Origin: G041228335 sp964580905
GTDB lineage: Bacteria; Pseudomonadota; Alphaproteobacteria; Puniceispirillales; UBA1172
Reading direction: 5' to 3'
DNA: 64,000 nucleotides
NCBI GenBank assembly: GCA_964580905.1
Contig: CAZOLR010000006.1
Coordinates: 11,370-75,369 of the forward strand
The translations under genes and the position numbers were made by a program. Shown here piece by piece: positions 27,477 through 36,873 of this stretch (its first letter is position 1; the number at the start of each line of letters is the position of its first letter). The notes beneath the pieces were generated by a model. That model was not told the DNA's origin. It was given only the letters and a program-made list of their open reading frames with translations, and made no database searches.

Positions 27477-29744
27477 ATGACAAAACCAAAGAAATCTCTT
27501 CTCGATGAAGAAGCGCTGGCCCTTCATTCAGGCGGCCGGCCGGGTAAATTCGAAATCCGGCCGACCAAACCGCTGACCAGCCAGCATGATCTGGCGCTGG
27601 CCTATTCCCCCGGTGTTGCCGCACCCTGCCTTGAAATCGCGGCTGATCCCGACACGGCGTTCATGTACACCGCCAAAAGCAATACCGTCGGGGTGATCAC
27701 CAACGGGACCGCTGTTCTTGGTCTTGGCAATATCGGTGCGCTGGCCGCAAAGCCCGTGATGGAAGGCAAGGCGGTATTGTTCAAGAAATTTGCCGATATT
27801 GATGGTATTGACCTTGAACTCGATACCAACGATGCCGACCGCTTTATTGATGCTGTCAGCCTTCTTGGCCCGAGTTTTGGCGGCATCAATCTTGAGGATA
27901 TCAAATCTCCGGAATGCTTCATCATTGAGAAAAAACTCCGGGAGGTCATGAATATCCCGGTTTTTCATGATGACCAGCACGGCACCGCCATTATTGTCGC
28001 CGCTGCCCTTATCAATGCCCTTGATCTGACAGGGCGACGTCTGGACGATATCAGGATCGTCTCGAATGGGGCAGGTGCGGCCTCGCTGGCTTGTGTTAAT
28101 CTGATCAAGGCCATGGGTGTTCCGGATGAAAACGTGCTGCTGGCCGATGAGGAAGGCGTTATCCACAAAGGGCGCAAGGCCGCCATGAACCCATGGAAGG
28201 AGGCGCATGCCATCACCACCGATAAACGCAGTCTCGCCGAAGCCCTTGAAGGGGCGGATGTGTTTCTCGGTCTTTCGGTGGCTGGCGCGATGACACGGGA
28301 GATGGTTCTTTCCATGAAAGACAAGCCCATCATCTTTGCCATGGCAAATCCGGTGCCTGAAATCATGCCTGATGACGTCAGGGCTGTCCGTCCTGATGCG
28401 ATTATCGCGACCGGCCGGTCCGATTTTCCTAATCAGGTCAATAACGTGCTGGGGTTCCCCTATATCTTCAGGGGTGCGCTTGATGTGCAGGCATCATCCA
28501 TTACCGAAGGGATGAAGATTGCCGCCGCCGAAGCCATCGCGAGGCTGGCACGTACCGATGTACCCGATGAGGTCAACGATGCCTATGATGGCAAAACCCT
28601 TCACTACGGGCCGGACTATATCATCCCCGCCCCGTTTGATCCGCGGCTTATTGTTGAGGTATCGTCGGCGGTGGCGCTGGCCGCAATGGCGGATGGCGTG
28701 GCCCGTAAACCAATTGAAGATATCGAAGCCTATCGCGGCACGCTTTCAGCCCGGCTTGACCCGACCGCATCAACCCTGCAGAAGATCTTTGCCCGTATCA
28801 AGGGCAAGGGCCGTCGGGTGGTCTTTGCCGAAGGGGAAGAAGAGCGGGTCATCCGCGCCGCCATTGCGTTCCGCGCCGCCGGTTATGGCGAGCCGCTGAT
28901 GGTTGCCCGCGAACACCGGCTCAAAGAAGCGCTGGCGCGGCTTGGTCTTGAGGGGGTTGAAGAACTGACCTGCATCAACGCCAAGATATCCACCCGTAAC
29001 GAGGCCTATATCGATGATTTGTATAAACAGCTTCAGCGCAACGGTGCCATGCGCCGGGACTGCCAGCGGATGGTCAATCAGGATCGCAATATTTTTGCCG
29101 CCTCAATGATAAAGGCCGGGGATGCCGATGCCATGGTCACCGGAACAACACGATCTTTCAAATCGAGCTTCGATCATATCACAAGGGTCATAGGGCCAAA
29201 ACCGGATGCCCCTTTCATGGCGTTCAGTATTGTCGTCTCACGGGGCAGAACCGTTTTTATCGGTGATACATCCGTGCATGAGCGACCTGATCCGGAACAG
29301 GTGGCGGATATTGCCGAAGGGCTGGCGGCGCAGGCCAAAGCCTTTGGCCATACCCCGAGGGTGGCTATTCTCGCCTTTTCCAATTTCGGCAGCCCCTGGA
29401 TGAAAACGGCCCGTGCCGCCCATGAGGCGGTTTCCGTGCTGGACCAGAGAGGTGTTTCCTTCGAATATGATGGTGAAATGACGGCAGATATCGCCCTGGA
29501 TTACGATCTCATGCGCCAGAATTATCCCTTTTGCCGGCTTTCCGGCCCTGCCAATGTGCTGATCATGCCGGGCCTGCATTCCGCCAATATTGCGTATAAA
29601 CTGCTCAGGAAAATTGGTGGCGGCTCCACGATAGGCCCGATACTTACCGGTGCTGAAAAGCCGTTTCAGGTCGTCCCCATGGGAGCAAGCGTGAATGATA
29701 TCGTGCAGGCGGCGGCTATTGCCGCCCATGACAGCCTCGCCTAA
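27477..29744 (+). CDS. maeB: NADP-dependent malic enzyme with C-terminal phosphotransacetylase-like domain
   Basis: Decarboxylates malate to pyruvate, producing NADPH. The 755-residue protein has the malic enzyme part at about 1-430 (YSPGVAAPCLEIA, FHDDQHGTA, and the NAD(P)-binding region with SNGAGAASLACV) and a phosphotransacetylase-like domain at about 430-755, which in relatives is regulatory. The ATG at 27477 has GAGGAAA upstream and is preferred over a TTG at 27465. It ends in a 4-base tail-to-tail overlap with the sugar kinase gene. Confidence 0.95.
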   Translation: MTKPKKSLLDEEALALHSGGRPGKFEIRPTKPLTSQHDLALAYSPGVAAPCLEIAADPDTAFMYTAKSNTVGVITNGTAVLGLGNIGALAAKPVMEGKAVLFKKFADIDGIDLELDTNDADRFIDAVSLLGPSFGGINLEDIKSPECFIIEKKLREVMNIPVFHDDQHGTAIIVAAALINALDLTGRRLDDIRIVSNGAGAASLACVNLIKAMGVPDENVLLADEEGVIHKGRKAAMNPWKEAHAITTDKRSLAEALEGADVFLGLSVAGAMTREMVLSMKDKPIIFAMANPVPEIMPDDVRAVRPDAIIATGRSDFPNQVNNVLGFPYIFRGALDVQASSITEGMKIAAAEAIARLARTDVPDEVNDAYDGKTLHYGPDYIIPAPFDPRLIVEVSSAVALAAMADGVARKPIEDIEAYRGTLSARLDPTASTLQKIFARIKGKGRRVVFAEGEEERVIRAAIAFRAAGYGEPLMVAREHRLKEALARLGLEGVEELTCINAKISTRNEAYIDDLYKQLQRNGAMRRDCQRMVNQDRNIFAASMIKAGDADAMVTGTTRSFKSSFDHITRVIGPKPDAPFMAFSIVVSRGRTVFIGDTSVHERPDPEQVADIAEGLAAQAKAFGHTPRVAILAFSNFGSPWMKTARAAHEAVSVLDQRGVSFEYDGEMTADIALDYDLMRQNYPFCRLSGPANVLIMPGLHSANIAYKLLRKIGGGSTIGPILTGAEKPFQVVPMGASVNDIVQAAAIAAHDSLA

Positions 29745-30724
29745 CGGTCAAACCGGGCAGTCAGCTTTGTCAGGTCTTCCTGCGGGCGGGCCCCGATATG
29801 ACTGATGACTTCGCTGGCGGCAATCGTGGCGATCCGGGCGGCGGTTTCAAGATCATGACCTTTCTGACGGGCATAGAGATACCCGCCTGCGTAAAGATCA
29901 CCGGCACCTGTAGTATCCACCACACGCACATCGCTGTCCGCTTCAACCCGGGCCTTATCAACGCCGCGAACAGCAAGGGAGCCGCCCGCCCCCTGGGTGA
30001 TGGCGGCTTCTTCAACCATGGTGGAAATCTGCCTTACCGCATCATCAAAAGATCCGGGAAAGAGGGTCAGGATTTCATCTTCATTGCCGAAGACAAGATC
30101 CGTATGGTCAGCAAGAAATGCCGATAACGCCGCGTGATGCCTCTCAACGCACCAGGCATCTGAAAGCGAAACCGCGACTTTAGTTCCGTTTGCTCCGGCG
30201 ATCTCTGCTACTCGGGCGTAACAATCCGGCCCCCTTGGCGCATCAAAGAGATACCCTTCGAGATAAACCCATTCCGCCCCGGCGATGAGCGCTTCATCCA
30301 TGTCGTCGGGACCAAGCGTGATCGACGCCCCGAGATGGGTGTTCATGGTCCGCTCCGAATCCGGTGTCACCAGAATGGTCGAAGATGCGGTCTGGTTGTC
30401 CTCAGCGTAAACCGGCGTGAAAACGACACCGGCGGCGCGGATATCATGGCTGAAAATCCGGCCCAGCATATCTTCAGAAATCTTGCCGATAAATCCGGCC
30501 TTGCCGCCGCAAGCCACTATTCCCACCGCGGTATTTGCGGCAGAGCCGCCAGATATCTCAGTGGCCGGGCCAATCGCATCATAGAGAGACGAGGCCCGTT
30601 CCGCGTCGATAAGATTCATGGCACTTTTCTGCATGCCCTGATCGAGAATGAACTTATCATCGGCCCTCGCGATAATATCAACGATGGCGTTGCCGATGGT
30701 TACAATGGGGGTGGATGAAGACAT
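29741..30724 (-). CDS. PfkB-family sugar/nucleoside kinase (adenosine kinase-like)
   Basis: A 327-residue ribokinase-fold kinase. SGGSAANTAVGIVACGG near residue 58 binds the sugar, and DTTGAGDLYAGGYLYA is the C-terminal PfkB motif with the catalytic Asp. The N-terminus (VTIGNAIVDIIARADD) and overall form resemble the alphaproteobacterial adenosine kinase-like group; the substrate cannot be fixed from sequence alone. It is convergent with maeB, the stop codons overlapping. Confidence 0.87.
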   Translation of the reverse strand: MSSSTPIVTIGNAIVDIIARADDKFILDQGMQKSAMNLIDAERASSLYDAIGPATEISGGSAANTAVGIVACGGKAGFIGKISEDMLGRIFSHDIRAAGVVFTPVYAEDNQTASSTILVTPDSERTMNTHLGASITLGPDDMDEALIAGAEWVYLEGYLFDAPRGPDCYARVAEIAGANGTKVAVSLSDAWCVERHHAALSAFLADHTDLVFGNEDEILTLFPGSFDDAVRQISTMVEEAAITQGAGGSLAVRGVDKARVEADSDVRVVDTTGAGDLYAGGYLYARQKGHDLETAARIATIAASEVISHIGARPQEDLTKLTARFDR

Positions 30725-30839
30725 GAGCGGATCTTGTATTGAAAAAAGAACAAAACCTGTCTTACCTGATGCGGATTGAAAAATGAAGCGTTAAGGGCTA
30801 AACCCGTCTGTGACAGGTTTCATGGGGCAGGATGCATTT

Positions 30840-31433
30840 ATGTCAGCATATTCTTCACGAACAATGGCACTTGCCATCGGCCTTACATTTCTCGCCGCCG
30901 GATGCCAGCCGGCCCAGAACACCCCGCTTGAACTCCGCGCACCTGTCGCGCCGGAAGAAACACCTGATCTCAGCGAATATGAGGTTGAAACCCTGCCTGA
31001 TCTCGCACAAAGTGAGATCACAGCAGAAACAGGGGAAAGCACGGATACGGCAAGCCCCGTTGTCATCATGGCCGATAATCCGGAGGCATCGGAGACATCG
31101 TCCGAAATAACCCTTGCCCAGGTTATCACGCCGGCGCCTGAACCTGTCCAGCCACCACAACCCGCGCCGCCGCCACAGCTGGAACCGGCCACGCTTGTCG
31201 GCATCTCCCCCGATCAGCTTCATCAGCAACTTGGTACGCCCGATTACATACGCGAGGAAGGCCTGACCGAAATCTGGCAGTACAGACTTGGGCGCTGTGT
31301 TGTAAATTTTATTCTCGCTGATAAGGGAGAGGGAAAGCAGATCACCGAATGGATCGGCCGTCATCGCATCCTGGGCCTTACATATGACCACGATGCCTGC
31401 ATCAGCGATCTGGCTGAAAGGAACCAGCTTTAG
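30840..31433 (+). CDS. Lipoprotein with Pro-rich linker and BamE/OmlA-like C-terminal domain
   Basis: A 197-residue lipoprotein of unknown role. The signal peptide ends in a lipobox (FLAAG-Cys22). An acidic then Pro/Gln-rich linker spans about 23-125. The C-terminal region (VGISPDQLHQQLGTPDYIREEG, then EIWQYRLGRCVVNFIL) resembles the small BamE/SmpA/OmlA fold, where a 'GTP' turn precedes a strand with an aromatic residue. The ATG at 30840 has AGGA seven bases upstream; ATG 30822 and GTG 30810 are alternatives. Its end overlaps nth by 4 bases, tail to tail. The domain match is by eye and tentative. Confidence 0.7.
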   Translation: MSAYSSRTMALAIGLTFLAAGCQPAQNTPLELRAPVAPEETPDLSEYEVETLPDLAQSEITAETGESTDTASPVVIMADNPEASETSSEITLAQVITPAPEPVQPPQPAPPPQLEPATLVGISPDQLHQQLGTPDYIREEGLTEIWQYRLGRCVVNFILADKGEGKQITEWIGRHRILGLTYDHDACISDLAERNQL

Positions 31434-32098
31434 GGCTTCGTCTTGTGCCTGTAGGTGCATTTTTCTTCAATCACACATGCACCGCACCGGGGTTTACGCG
31501 CAAGGCAGGTATAGCGGCCATGCAGGATAAGCCAGTGATGCGCGCCCTTTTTGTAATGTTCAGGTACACGCTTTTCCAGCAGCAGCTCCACCTTTGTCGG
31601 GGTTGAACCGACCGCCATGCCGGTGCGATTGCCGACACGGAAAATATGGGTGTCGACCGCGATTGTCGGCTCACCAAAAGCCTCGTTAAGGACAACATTG
31701 GCAGTTTTGCGCCCGACCCCGGGAAGCGCTTCGAGATCTTCACGGGTGCGGGGAACCTGCCCGTCATGTTTACTCACCAGTTGCTCCGCCATGGCGATGA
31801 CGTTTTTCGCCTTGGTGTTGAAAAGGCCGATTGTCTTGATATAAGAGCGCAGATTTTCCTCACCCAGCTCCAGCATCTCTTCGGGGGTGGAAACCACTTC
31901 AAAGAGCGGGCCTGTCGCCTTGTTGACGCTTACATCCGTCGCCTGGGCTGAGAGCGCGACCGCCACCAGCAATGTGTAGGGGTTGCGGTATTCAAGTTCC
32001 GTCTTTGGCTCCGGCATGATGGCGGCAAGCCGGTCAAAGCAGGCGTCGATATCGGCCTGCTTCATTTTCGGCGATGGTTTTTCTGATGTCACTGCCAT
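31430..32098 (-). CDS. nth: Endonuclease III (base-excision repair)
   Basis: A DNA glycosylase/AP lyase for oxidised pyrimidines. The 222-residue protein has the helix-hairpin-helix LPGVGRKTANV with catalytic Lys131, the catalytic Asp149 in AVDTHIFRV, and the 4Fe-4S loop Cys198-x6-Cys205-x2-Cys208-x5-Cys214. The gene is divergent from the DUF2244 gene. Confidence 0.96.
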   Translation of the reverse strand: MAVTSEKPSPKMKQADIDACFDRLAAIMPEPKTELEYRNPYTLLVAVALSAQATDVSVNKATGPLFEVVSTPEEMLELGEENLRSYIKTIGLFNTKAKNVIAMAEQLVSKHDGQVPRTREDLEALPGVGRKTANVVLNEAFGEPTIAVDTHIFRVGNRTGMAVGSTPTKVELLLEKRVPEHYKKGAHHWLILHGRYTCLARKPRCGACVIEEKCTYRHKTKP

Positions 32099-32156
32099 AC
32101 TGTTTTCTCCGTTTTAAGGCACGGGCTACGCGTCAAGTTGCCCCACGAGACCGGAG

Positions 32157-32726
32157 ATGATTGACGAGCTGACCTTTGCGGCACATGTTATCATCATGGA
32201 AGACGATATCATAAATCAAGACCCTGCCAAATCCGGGAATGGCGAAAAACCGGGTCCGGATCACCAGGAGGGGCTGCTTTTATGGCCGCACCGAAGCCTC
32301 AGCCCGAAGGGTTTCCGCATTTTGATGATGGTGCTTGGCGGGATGATGTTCACCATCGGGATGATCTTTTTCCTGATGGGGGCCTGGCCTGTCGTCGGCT
32401 TTTTAGGGCTGGAGATCCTGGTGGTCTGGGTATTCTTCCGCCTGCATTACAAAAGCGCCCGTCAACGGGAAAAAATAACCGCCGACCCCGCGACTTTCCG
32501 GATCGAGCGCATCAGCCCTGACGGCAAATCCGCCATAGAAGAGTTGCCCTCGCCATGGCTTAAGGCTGAGCTTGAACCGCCTCTTTCCAGAAATACAGGC
32601 CAGCCCCAGCGCCTTGTGGTGAAAAGCCACGGCCGCAAAGCTGAGATCGGTCCCTTTCTTCATGCCTCTGAAAAACAGGAACTCCTGCCTGAAATCAATG
32701 CCCTCTTGAATAAAATCCAGCGTTAG
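32157..32726 (+). CDS. DUF2244 family membrane protein
   Basis: A 189-residue protein of unknown function. Residues about 45-100 hold two adjacent hydrophobic helices with the family pattern WPHRSLSPKGFRILMM at the start; the C-terminal ~85 residues are soluble and probably cytoplasmic. This matches the DUF2244 family of Alphaproteobacteria, which is uncharacterised. The ATG at 32157 touches its GGAG, so a start at 32196 is also possible. It ends tail to tail with dapB, sharing a 4-base overlap. Confidence 0.82.
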   Translation: MIDELTFAAHVIIMEDDIINQDPAKSGNGEKPGPDHQEGLLLWPHRSLSPKGFRILMMVLGGMMFTIGMIFFLMGAWPVVGFLGLEILVVWVFFRLHYKSARQREKITADPATFRIERISPDGKSAIEELPSPWLKAELEPPLSRNTGQPQRLVVKSHGRKAEIGPFLHASEKQELLPEINALLNKIQR

Positions 32727-33538
32727 GCCTTGAGCACATCATGCATGGAATAAAGACCGGGCGCAGCTGCGGCGGCCCAGCGTCCGGCCCTGAGCGCACC
32801 CCGGGCAAAAATCATCCGGTCGATCGCGCGGTGTGTCAGTTCAATACGTTCCGACTGGCCAAACAGCATCACGCTGTGTTCACCCACCACGTCACCACCT
32901 CTCAGAACACCAAACCCGATAGCCCCGTCCTTTCGGGCACCTGTAATGCCATGGCGGGCATAATCAGCCACCTCAGAAAGCTCGACATTCCGCCCCCTTG
33001 CCGCGGCTTCGCCCAGAAGCAATGCCGTACCAGACGGCGCATCCACCTTGTGCTTGTGATGGGTTTCCACGATTTCGATATCCCAGTCCGGGCCAAGAGA
33101 TTTCACCGCCTCCTCGACAATCCGCGAGAGTATCGTCACCCCGACCGATGTGTTCGCGCACCAGACAACTGCGGTGCTGGCGGCCGCCTCTTCAAGAATG
33201 CGGGCATCCTCTCCGGTCATCCCGGTCGTGCCGATAACGATGGGGATTTTGTGCTCAGCCGCAAGACGCGCGTGATCCACGCTCGCCGCCGGGGTAGTGA
33301 AATCGATAATAACATCTGCGCCGGCGGTGGTCAGGGCAGTTTTGTCGCCGGCCACACGCACCCCGGTTTCGGCAAGCCCGTTCATAAGCCCGGCATCAAG
33401 GCCAATAAATTCAGAGGACGGATGGTCCGTCGCGGCGGCAAGCGTCATGCTTTCGGTTTCGGCAAGAGCTGTGGTAATCATGCGTCCCATGCGGCCCGAC
33501 GCACCGGGAAGAGCTACACGAAGGCTGGGTAAGGTCAT
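32723..33538 (-). CDS. dapB: 4-hydroxy-tetrahydrodipicolinate reductase
   Basis: DapB makes tetrahydrodipicolinate for lysine and meso-diaminopimelate. The 271-residue protein has the nucleotide-binding GASGRMGRM at 12-20, IDFTTPAA, and the catalytic VETHHKHKVDAPSGTA. It lies 88 bases downstream of dnaJ, in the same direction, as is common in Alphaproteobacteria. Confidence 0.96.
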   Translation of the reverse strand: MTLPSLRVALPGASGRMGRMITTALAETESMTLAAATDHPSSEFIGLDAGLMNGLAETGVRVAGDKTALTTAGADVIIDFTTPAASVDHARLAAEHKIPIVIGTTGMTGEDARILEEAAASTAVVWCANTSVGVTILSRIVEEAVKSLGPDWDIEIVETHHKHKVDAPSGTALLLGEAAARGRNVELSEVADYARHGITGARKDGAIGFGVLRGGDVVGEHSVMLFGQSERIELTHRAIDRMIFARGALRAGRWAAAAAPGLYSMHDVLKA

Positions 33539-33626
33539 GGCGGACTCCTTTTTGCACCAGCATAATCACCGGCACGTCTGCCAGCATAATTCAAATCACG
33601 GCAGGTGAAAACCATCCGGCTTGAGG

Positions 33627-34766
33627 CTATTCCTCTTCACCGAACATTTTCCGTATCCGTTTCATAAATCCGGTTGATTCGGGATTCTGTTTACCGCTAT
33701 TGGCGGAAAATTCCTCAAGAAGAGATTTTTGTTTAGCTGTCAGGTTGACCGGTGTTTCGACATGGATGTCGACGTAAAGATCACCTCGTGCCCGTCCCTG
33801 AAGCCCCGGCATGCCTTTACCTTTCAGCCTCAATCTATGGCCGGATTGCGTGCCGGGCTGAATACTCACCCGTGCCAGTTTTCCGTCAAGATTAGGCACG
33901 TCTATCGTCCCGCCAAGAGCGGCGGTGGTCATTGGTACCGGCATGGTCAAGAGAAGGCTGGTGCCATCACGCTCAAAGAGCTCATGGGGTTTTACATCGA
34001 CAAAAATATAGAGATCACCGGGACTGCCCCCACGCAGACCAGCCTCTCCTTCGCCGGAAAGACGTATCCGCGTGCCGATATCAACACCGGGCGGTATGGT
34101 GACGTTCAGCGTGCGATTTTTCTGCACCCGTCCCTGACCGCCGCAAGCCCCGCAGGGAGATGATATCGTCTCCCCCATTCCCTGACAGGACGGGCAGGTG
34201 CGCTCAACCGTGAAAAATCCCTGCTGTGCCCTGACTTTGCCATGTCCGCCGCAGGTGCCGCAACTGGTCGGGCTTGTGCCCGGCGCGGCGCCGCTGCCCT
34301 TGCAGGTCTCGCAAGATGTGGCAACCGGTATCTTGATTGTTTTGGAATCCCCGGCGAAGGCTTCTTCCAGGGTGATCGACATATCATATCTCAGATCAGC
34401 GCCCTTGGTGTTGCCGCGACGCCCCTGACCACGCCCGCCCATGAAATCAGAGAACATTTCGTCAAAAATATCGGAAAAACCGCCAGCACCGAAGCCGCCG
34501 GCGCCAAATCCGGCGCCACCGCCGCCGAAACCTCCACCCTGCTCAAACGCAGCATGGCCGAGGCGATCATAAGCCGCACGCTTCTGATCATCCTTGAGGA
34601 TTTCGTAAGCTTCGGTGGCTTCGCGGAATTTTTCTTCGGCCACGCTGTCATCCGGATTGCGGTCCGGATGATATTTCATGGCGAGTTTCCGGTATTCGGC
34701 TTTGATCGTTTTCTGATCAGCGTCCCTGTTCACGCCAAGCACTTCATAATAATCACGTTTGGCCAT
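33627..34766 (-). CDS. dnaJ: Chaperone protein DnaJ
   Basis: The Hsp40 co-chaperone of DnaK. The 379-residue type I protein has the J domain with HPD at 33-35, a Gly/Phe-rich region (about 75-110), four zinc-finger repeats (CETCKGSG, CGTCGGHG, CPSCQGMG, CGACGGQG) and the C-terminal substrate domains. It is 59 bases downstream of dnaK and likely shares its heat-shock promoter. Confidence 0.97.
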   Translation of the reverse strand: MAKRDYYEVLGVNRDADQKTIKAEYRKLAMKYHPDRNPDDSVAEEKFREATEAYEILKDDQKRAAYDRLGHAAFEQGGGFGGGGAGFGAGGFGAGGFSDIFDEMFSDFMGGRGQGRRGNTKGADLRYDMSITLEEAFAGDSKTIKIPVATSCETCKGSGAAPGTSPTSCGTCGGHGKVRAQQGFFTVERTCPSCQGMGETISSPCGACGGQGRVQKNRTLNVTIPPGVDIGTRIRLSGEGEAGLRGGSPGDLYIFVDVKPHELFERDGTSLLLTMPVPMTTAALGGTIDVPNLDGKLARVSIQPGTQSGHRLRLKGKGMPGLQGRARGDLYVDIHVETPVNLTAKQKSLLEEFSANSGKQNPESTGFMKRIRKMFGEEE

Positions 34767-34825
34767 AGTAAACCGTTATATCTGCTGTGTGGGTGAAACC
34801 AGAAATACTGAAGGGGCAAGCGGCC

Positions 34826-36748
34826 TCAGGAACCGCTTGCCTTTTTCTGATCGTCGTCGGCGTCAACCTCTTCGAATTCCGCGTCTACAACCGTATCATC
34901 GCTGGCGGTATCGGTATTGGCATCTTCGCCATCCGTGTCATCAGCGCTGGCCGCATAGGCAGCTTCGCCCATCTTCATGAGGGCCGCGGAAAGGGCTTCG
35001 GTCTGGGGGCCGAAATCTTCGTTGCTCTCGTCTTCGAGCGCCTCTTTGAGATCAGCCACCGCCTTTTCGACATCAGCTTTGAGATTCTCATCAGCCTTGT
35101 CGCCGAGATCCGCAAGTGATTTTTCCGCTCCGTGGACAAGTGATTCCGCCTGATTGCGGGCCTCGATCTTCTCCCGGCGCTTTTTATCTTCCTCGGCATT
35201 GGCCTCAGCATCCTGGACCATCTTTTCGATATCCTCGTCGCTGAGCCCGCCGGATGCCTGTATCTTGATCTGCTGTTCCTTGCCTGTCGCCTTGTCTTTG
35301 GCGCTGACATTGACGATACCATTGGCGTCGATATCGAAGGTCACCTCAATCTGCGGCACACCGCGCGGGGCGGCAGGAATGCCGACAAGATCAAACTGAC
35401 CCAGCAGTTTGTTATCCGCCGCCATTTCACGCTCACCCTGGAAAACCCTGATCGTGACCGCGGTCTGATTATCATCAGCGGTGGAAAAGGTCTGGCTTTT
35501 CTTGGTCGGGATGGTGGTGTTGCGATCGATCAGGCGCGTGAACACCCCACCAAGAGTTTCAATGCCGAGCGAGAGAGGTGTCACATCCAGTAACAGCACG
35601 TCTTTGACATCACCTTTGAGAACACCGCCCTGAATGGCCGCGCCACTTGCCACCACTTCATCCGGGTTTACCCCCCGATGCGGTTCGGCCTTGAAGAAAC
35701 TTTCAACGGCCTCGATGATCTTGGGCATCCGGGTCATGCCGCCGACAAGAATGACTTCATCAATATCATCTGCCTTGACGCCGGCATCCTTGAGTGCCGC
35801 CTTGCATGGCTCGATACTGCGCTGGATCAGATCATCCACCAGCGATTCAAGCTTCGCACGGGTCAGTTTGACGTTAAGGTGCTTGGGCCCGGACTGATCA
35901 GCCGTGATAAACGGCAGGTTAACTTCGGTCTGGGTGGCGCTTGAAAGTTCGATCTTCGCCTTTTCCGCGGCTTCCTTAAGACGCTGGAGAGCCAGCTTGT
36001 CTGCACGAAGATCAATGCTGTTGTCCTTCTTGAATTCATCGGCCAGAAAATCAATAACACGCTGGTCGAAATCCTCCCCGCCGAGGAATGTATCCCCATT
36101 GGTGGATTTTACCTCAAAAACGCCGTCACCGACTTCAAGGATCGAAACATCGAATGTCCCGCCACCGAGATCGTACACAACGATTGTCCCGGATTCCTTT
36201 TTGTCCAGCCCATAGGCAAGGGCGGCGGCTGTTGGCTCGTTGATGATGCGCAAGACATCAAGACCGGCGATCTTGCCGGCATCCTTGGTGGCCTGGCGCT
36301 GGGCGTCGTTGAAATAGGCCGGCACGGTGATAACCGCTTCGGTAACCGTTTCCCCGAGGAAAGCTTCGGCGTCCTCTTTCAGTTTGCGCAGGATAAAGCT
36401 TGAAATCTGGCTGGGCGAATATTTTTCACCATGCGCTTCGACCCAACTGTCGCCGTTTTCTGCGGCCACCGTCTTATAAGGGACAAGCTTGGCAAAATGC
36501 TTGGATGCCTTGTCGGTATGCCGGCGTCCGATCAGCCTCTTGATGGCGAAAAGTGTATTTTCGGGATTGGTAACAGCCTGACGCTTGGCCGACTGGCCGA
36601 CAAGACGTTCGCCGTCTTCGGTAAAAGCCACCATCGACGGTGTTGTCCGGCCGCCTTCAGCGTTTTCGATAACCTTGGCTGATGTTCCATCCATAACTGC
36701 AACGCAGGAATTGGTTGTCCCCAAGTCAATGCCTATAACTTTACCCAT
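34826..36748 (-). CDS. dnaK: Chaperone protein DnaK (Hsp70)
   Basis: The main ATP-dependent Hsp70 chaperone. The 640-residue product starts MGKVIGIDLGTTNSCVAV; the ATG at 36748 is preceded by GAGGG and is preferred over the extended frame to 36793. The actin-like ATPase domain (about 1-385), substrate-binding domain (about 390-505) and acidic C-terminal tail ending DDQKKASGS are all present. An RpoH-type promoter lies at 36824-36854. Confidence 0.98.
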   Translation of the reverse strand: MGKVIGIDLGTTNSCVAVMDGTSAKVIENAEGGRTTPSMVAFTEDGERLVGQSAKRQAVTNPENTLFAIKRLIGRRHTDKASKHFAKLVPYKTVAAENGDSWVEAHGEKYSPSQISSFILRKLKEDAEAFLGETVTEAVITVPAYFNDAQRQATKDAGKIAGLDVLRIINEPTAAALAYGLDKKESGTIVVYDLGGGTFDVSILEVGDGVFEVKSTNGDTFLGGEDFDQRVIDFLADEFKKDNSIDLRADKLALQRLKEAAEKAKIELSSATQTEVNLPFITADQSGPKHLNVKLTRAKLESLVDDLIQRSIEPCKAALKDAGVKADDIDEVILVGGMTRMPKIIEAVESFFKAEPHRGVNPDEVVASGAAIQGGVLKGDVKDVLLLDVTPLSLGIETLGGVFTRLIDRNTTIPTKKSQTFSTADDNQTAVTIRVFQGEREMAADNKLLGQFDLVGIPAAPRGVPQIEVTFDIDANGIVNVSAKDKATGKEQQIKIQASGGLSDEDIEKMVQDAEANAEEDKKRREKIEARNQAESLVHGAEKSLADLGDKADENLKADVEKAVADLKEALEDESNEDFGPQTEALSAALMKMGEAAYAASADDTDGEDANTDTASDDTVVDAEFEEVDADDDQKKASGS

Positions 36749-36823
36749 GTTACCCTCTTTCTTCGGTATTGCGGGACCAGGGTCTGCTGCCATCTTGGTG
36801 CCGCGGTGTTTCTGTATTCAAGC

Positions 36824-36854
36824 CACATATAGGAACTACATTTCTGATTGCAAG
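36824..36854 (-). promoter_or_regulatory. RpoH (sigma-32) heat-shock promoter of dnaK-dnaJ
   Basis: Read leftward, CTTG (36851-36854), 17 bases, then CCTATATGTG (36824-36833). This fits every fixed position of the alphaproteobacterial RpoH consensus CTTG-N17/18-CYTATNTNNG. It lies in the grpE-dnaK gap, 76 bases before the dnaK ATG. Confidence 0.8.
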
Positions 36855-36873
36855 AGGCAGTCGGATCGTCCCT

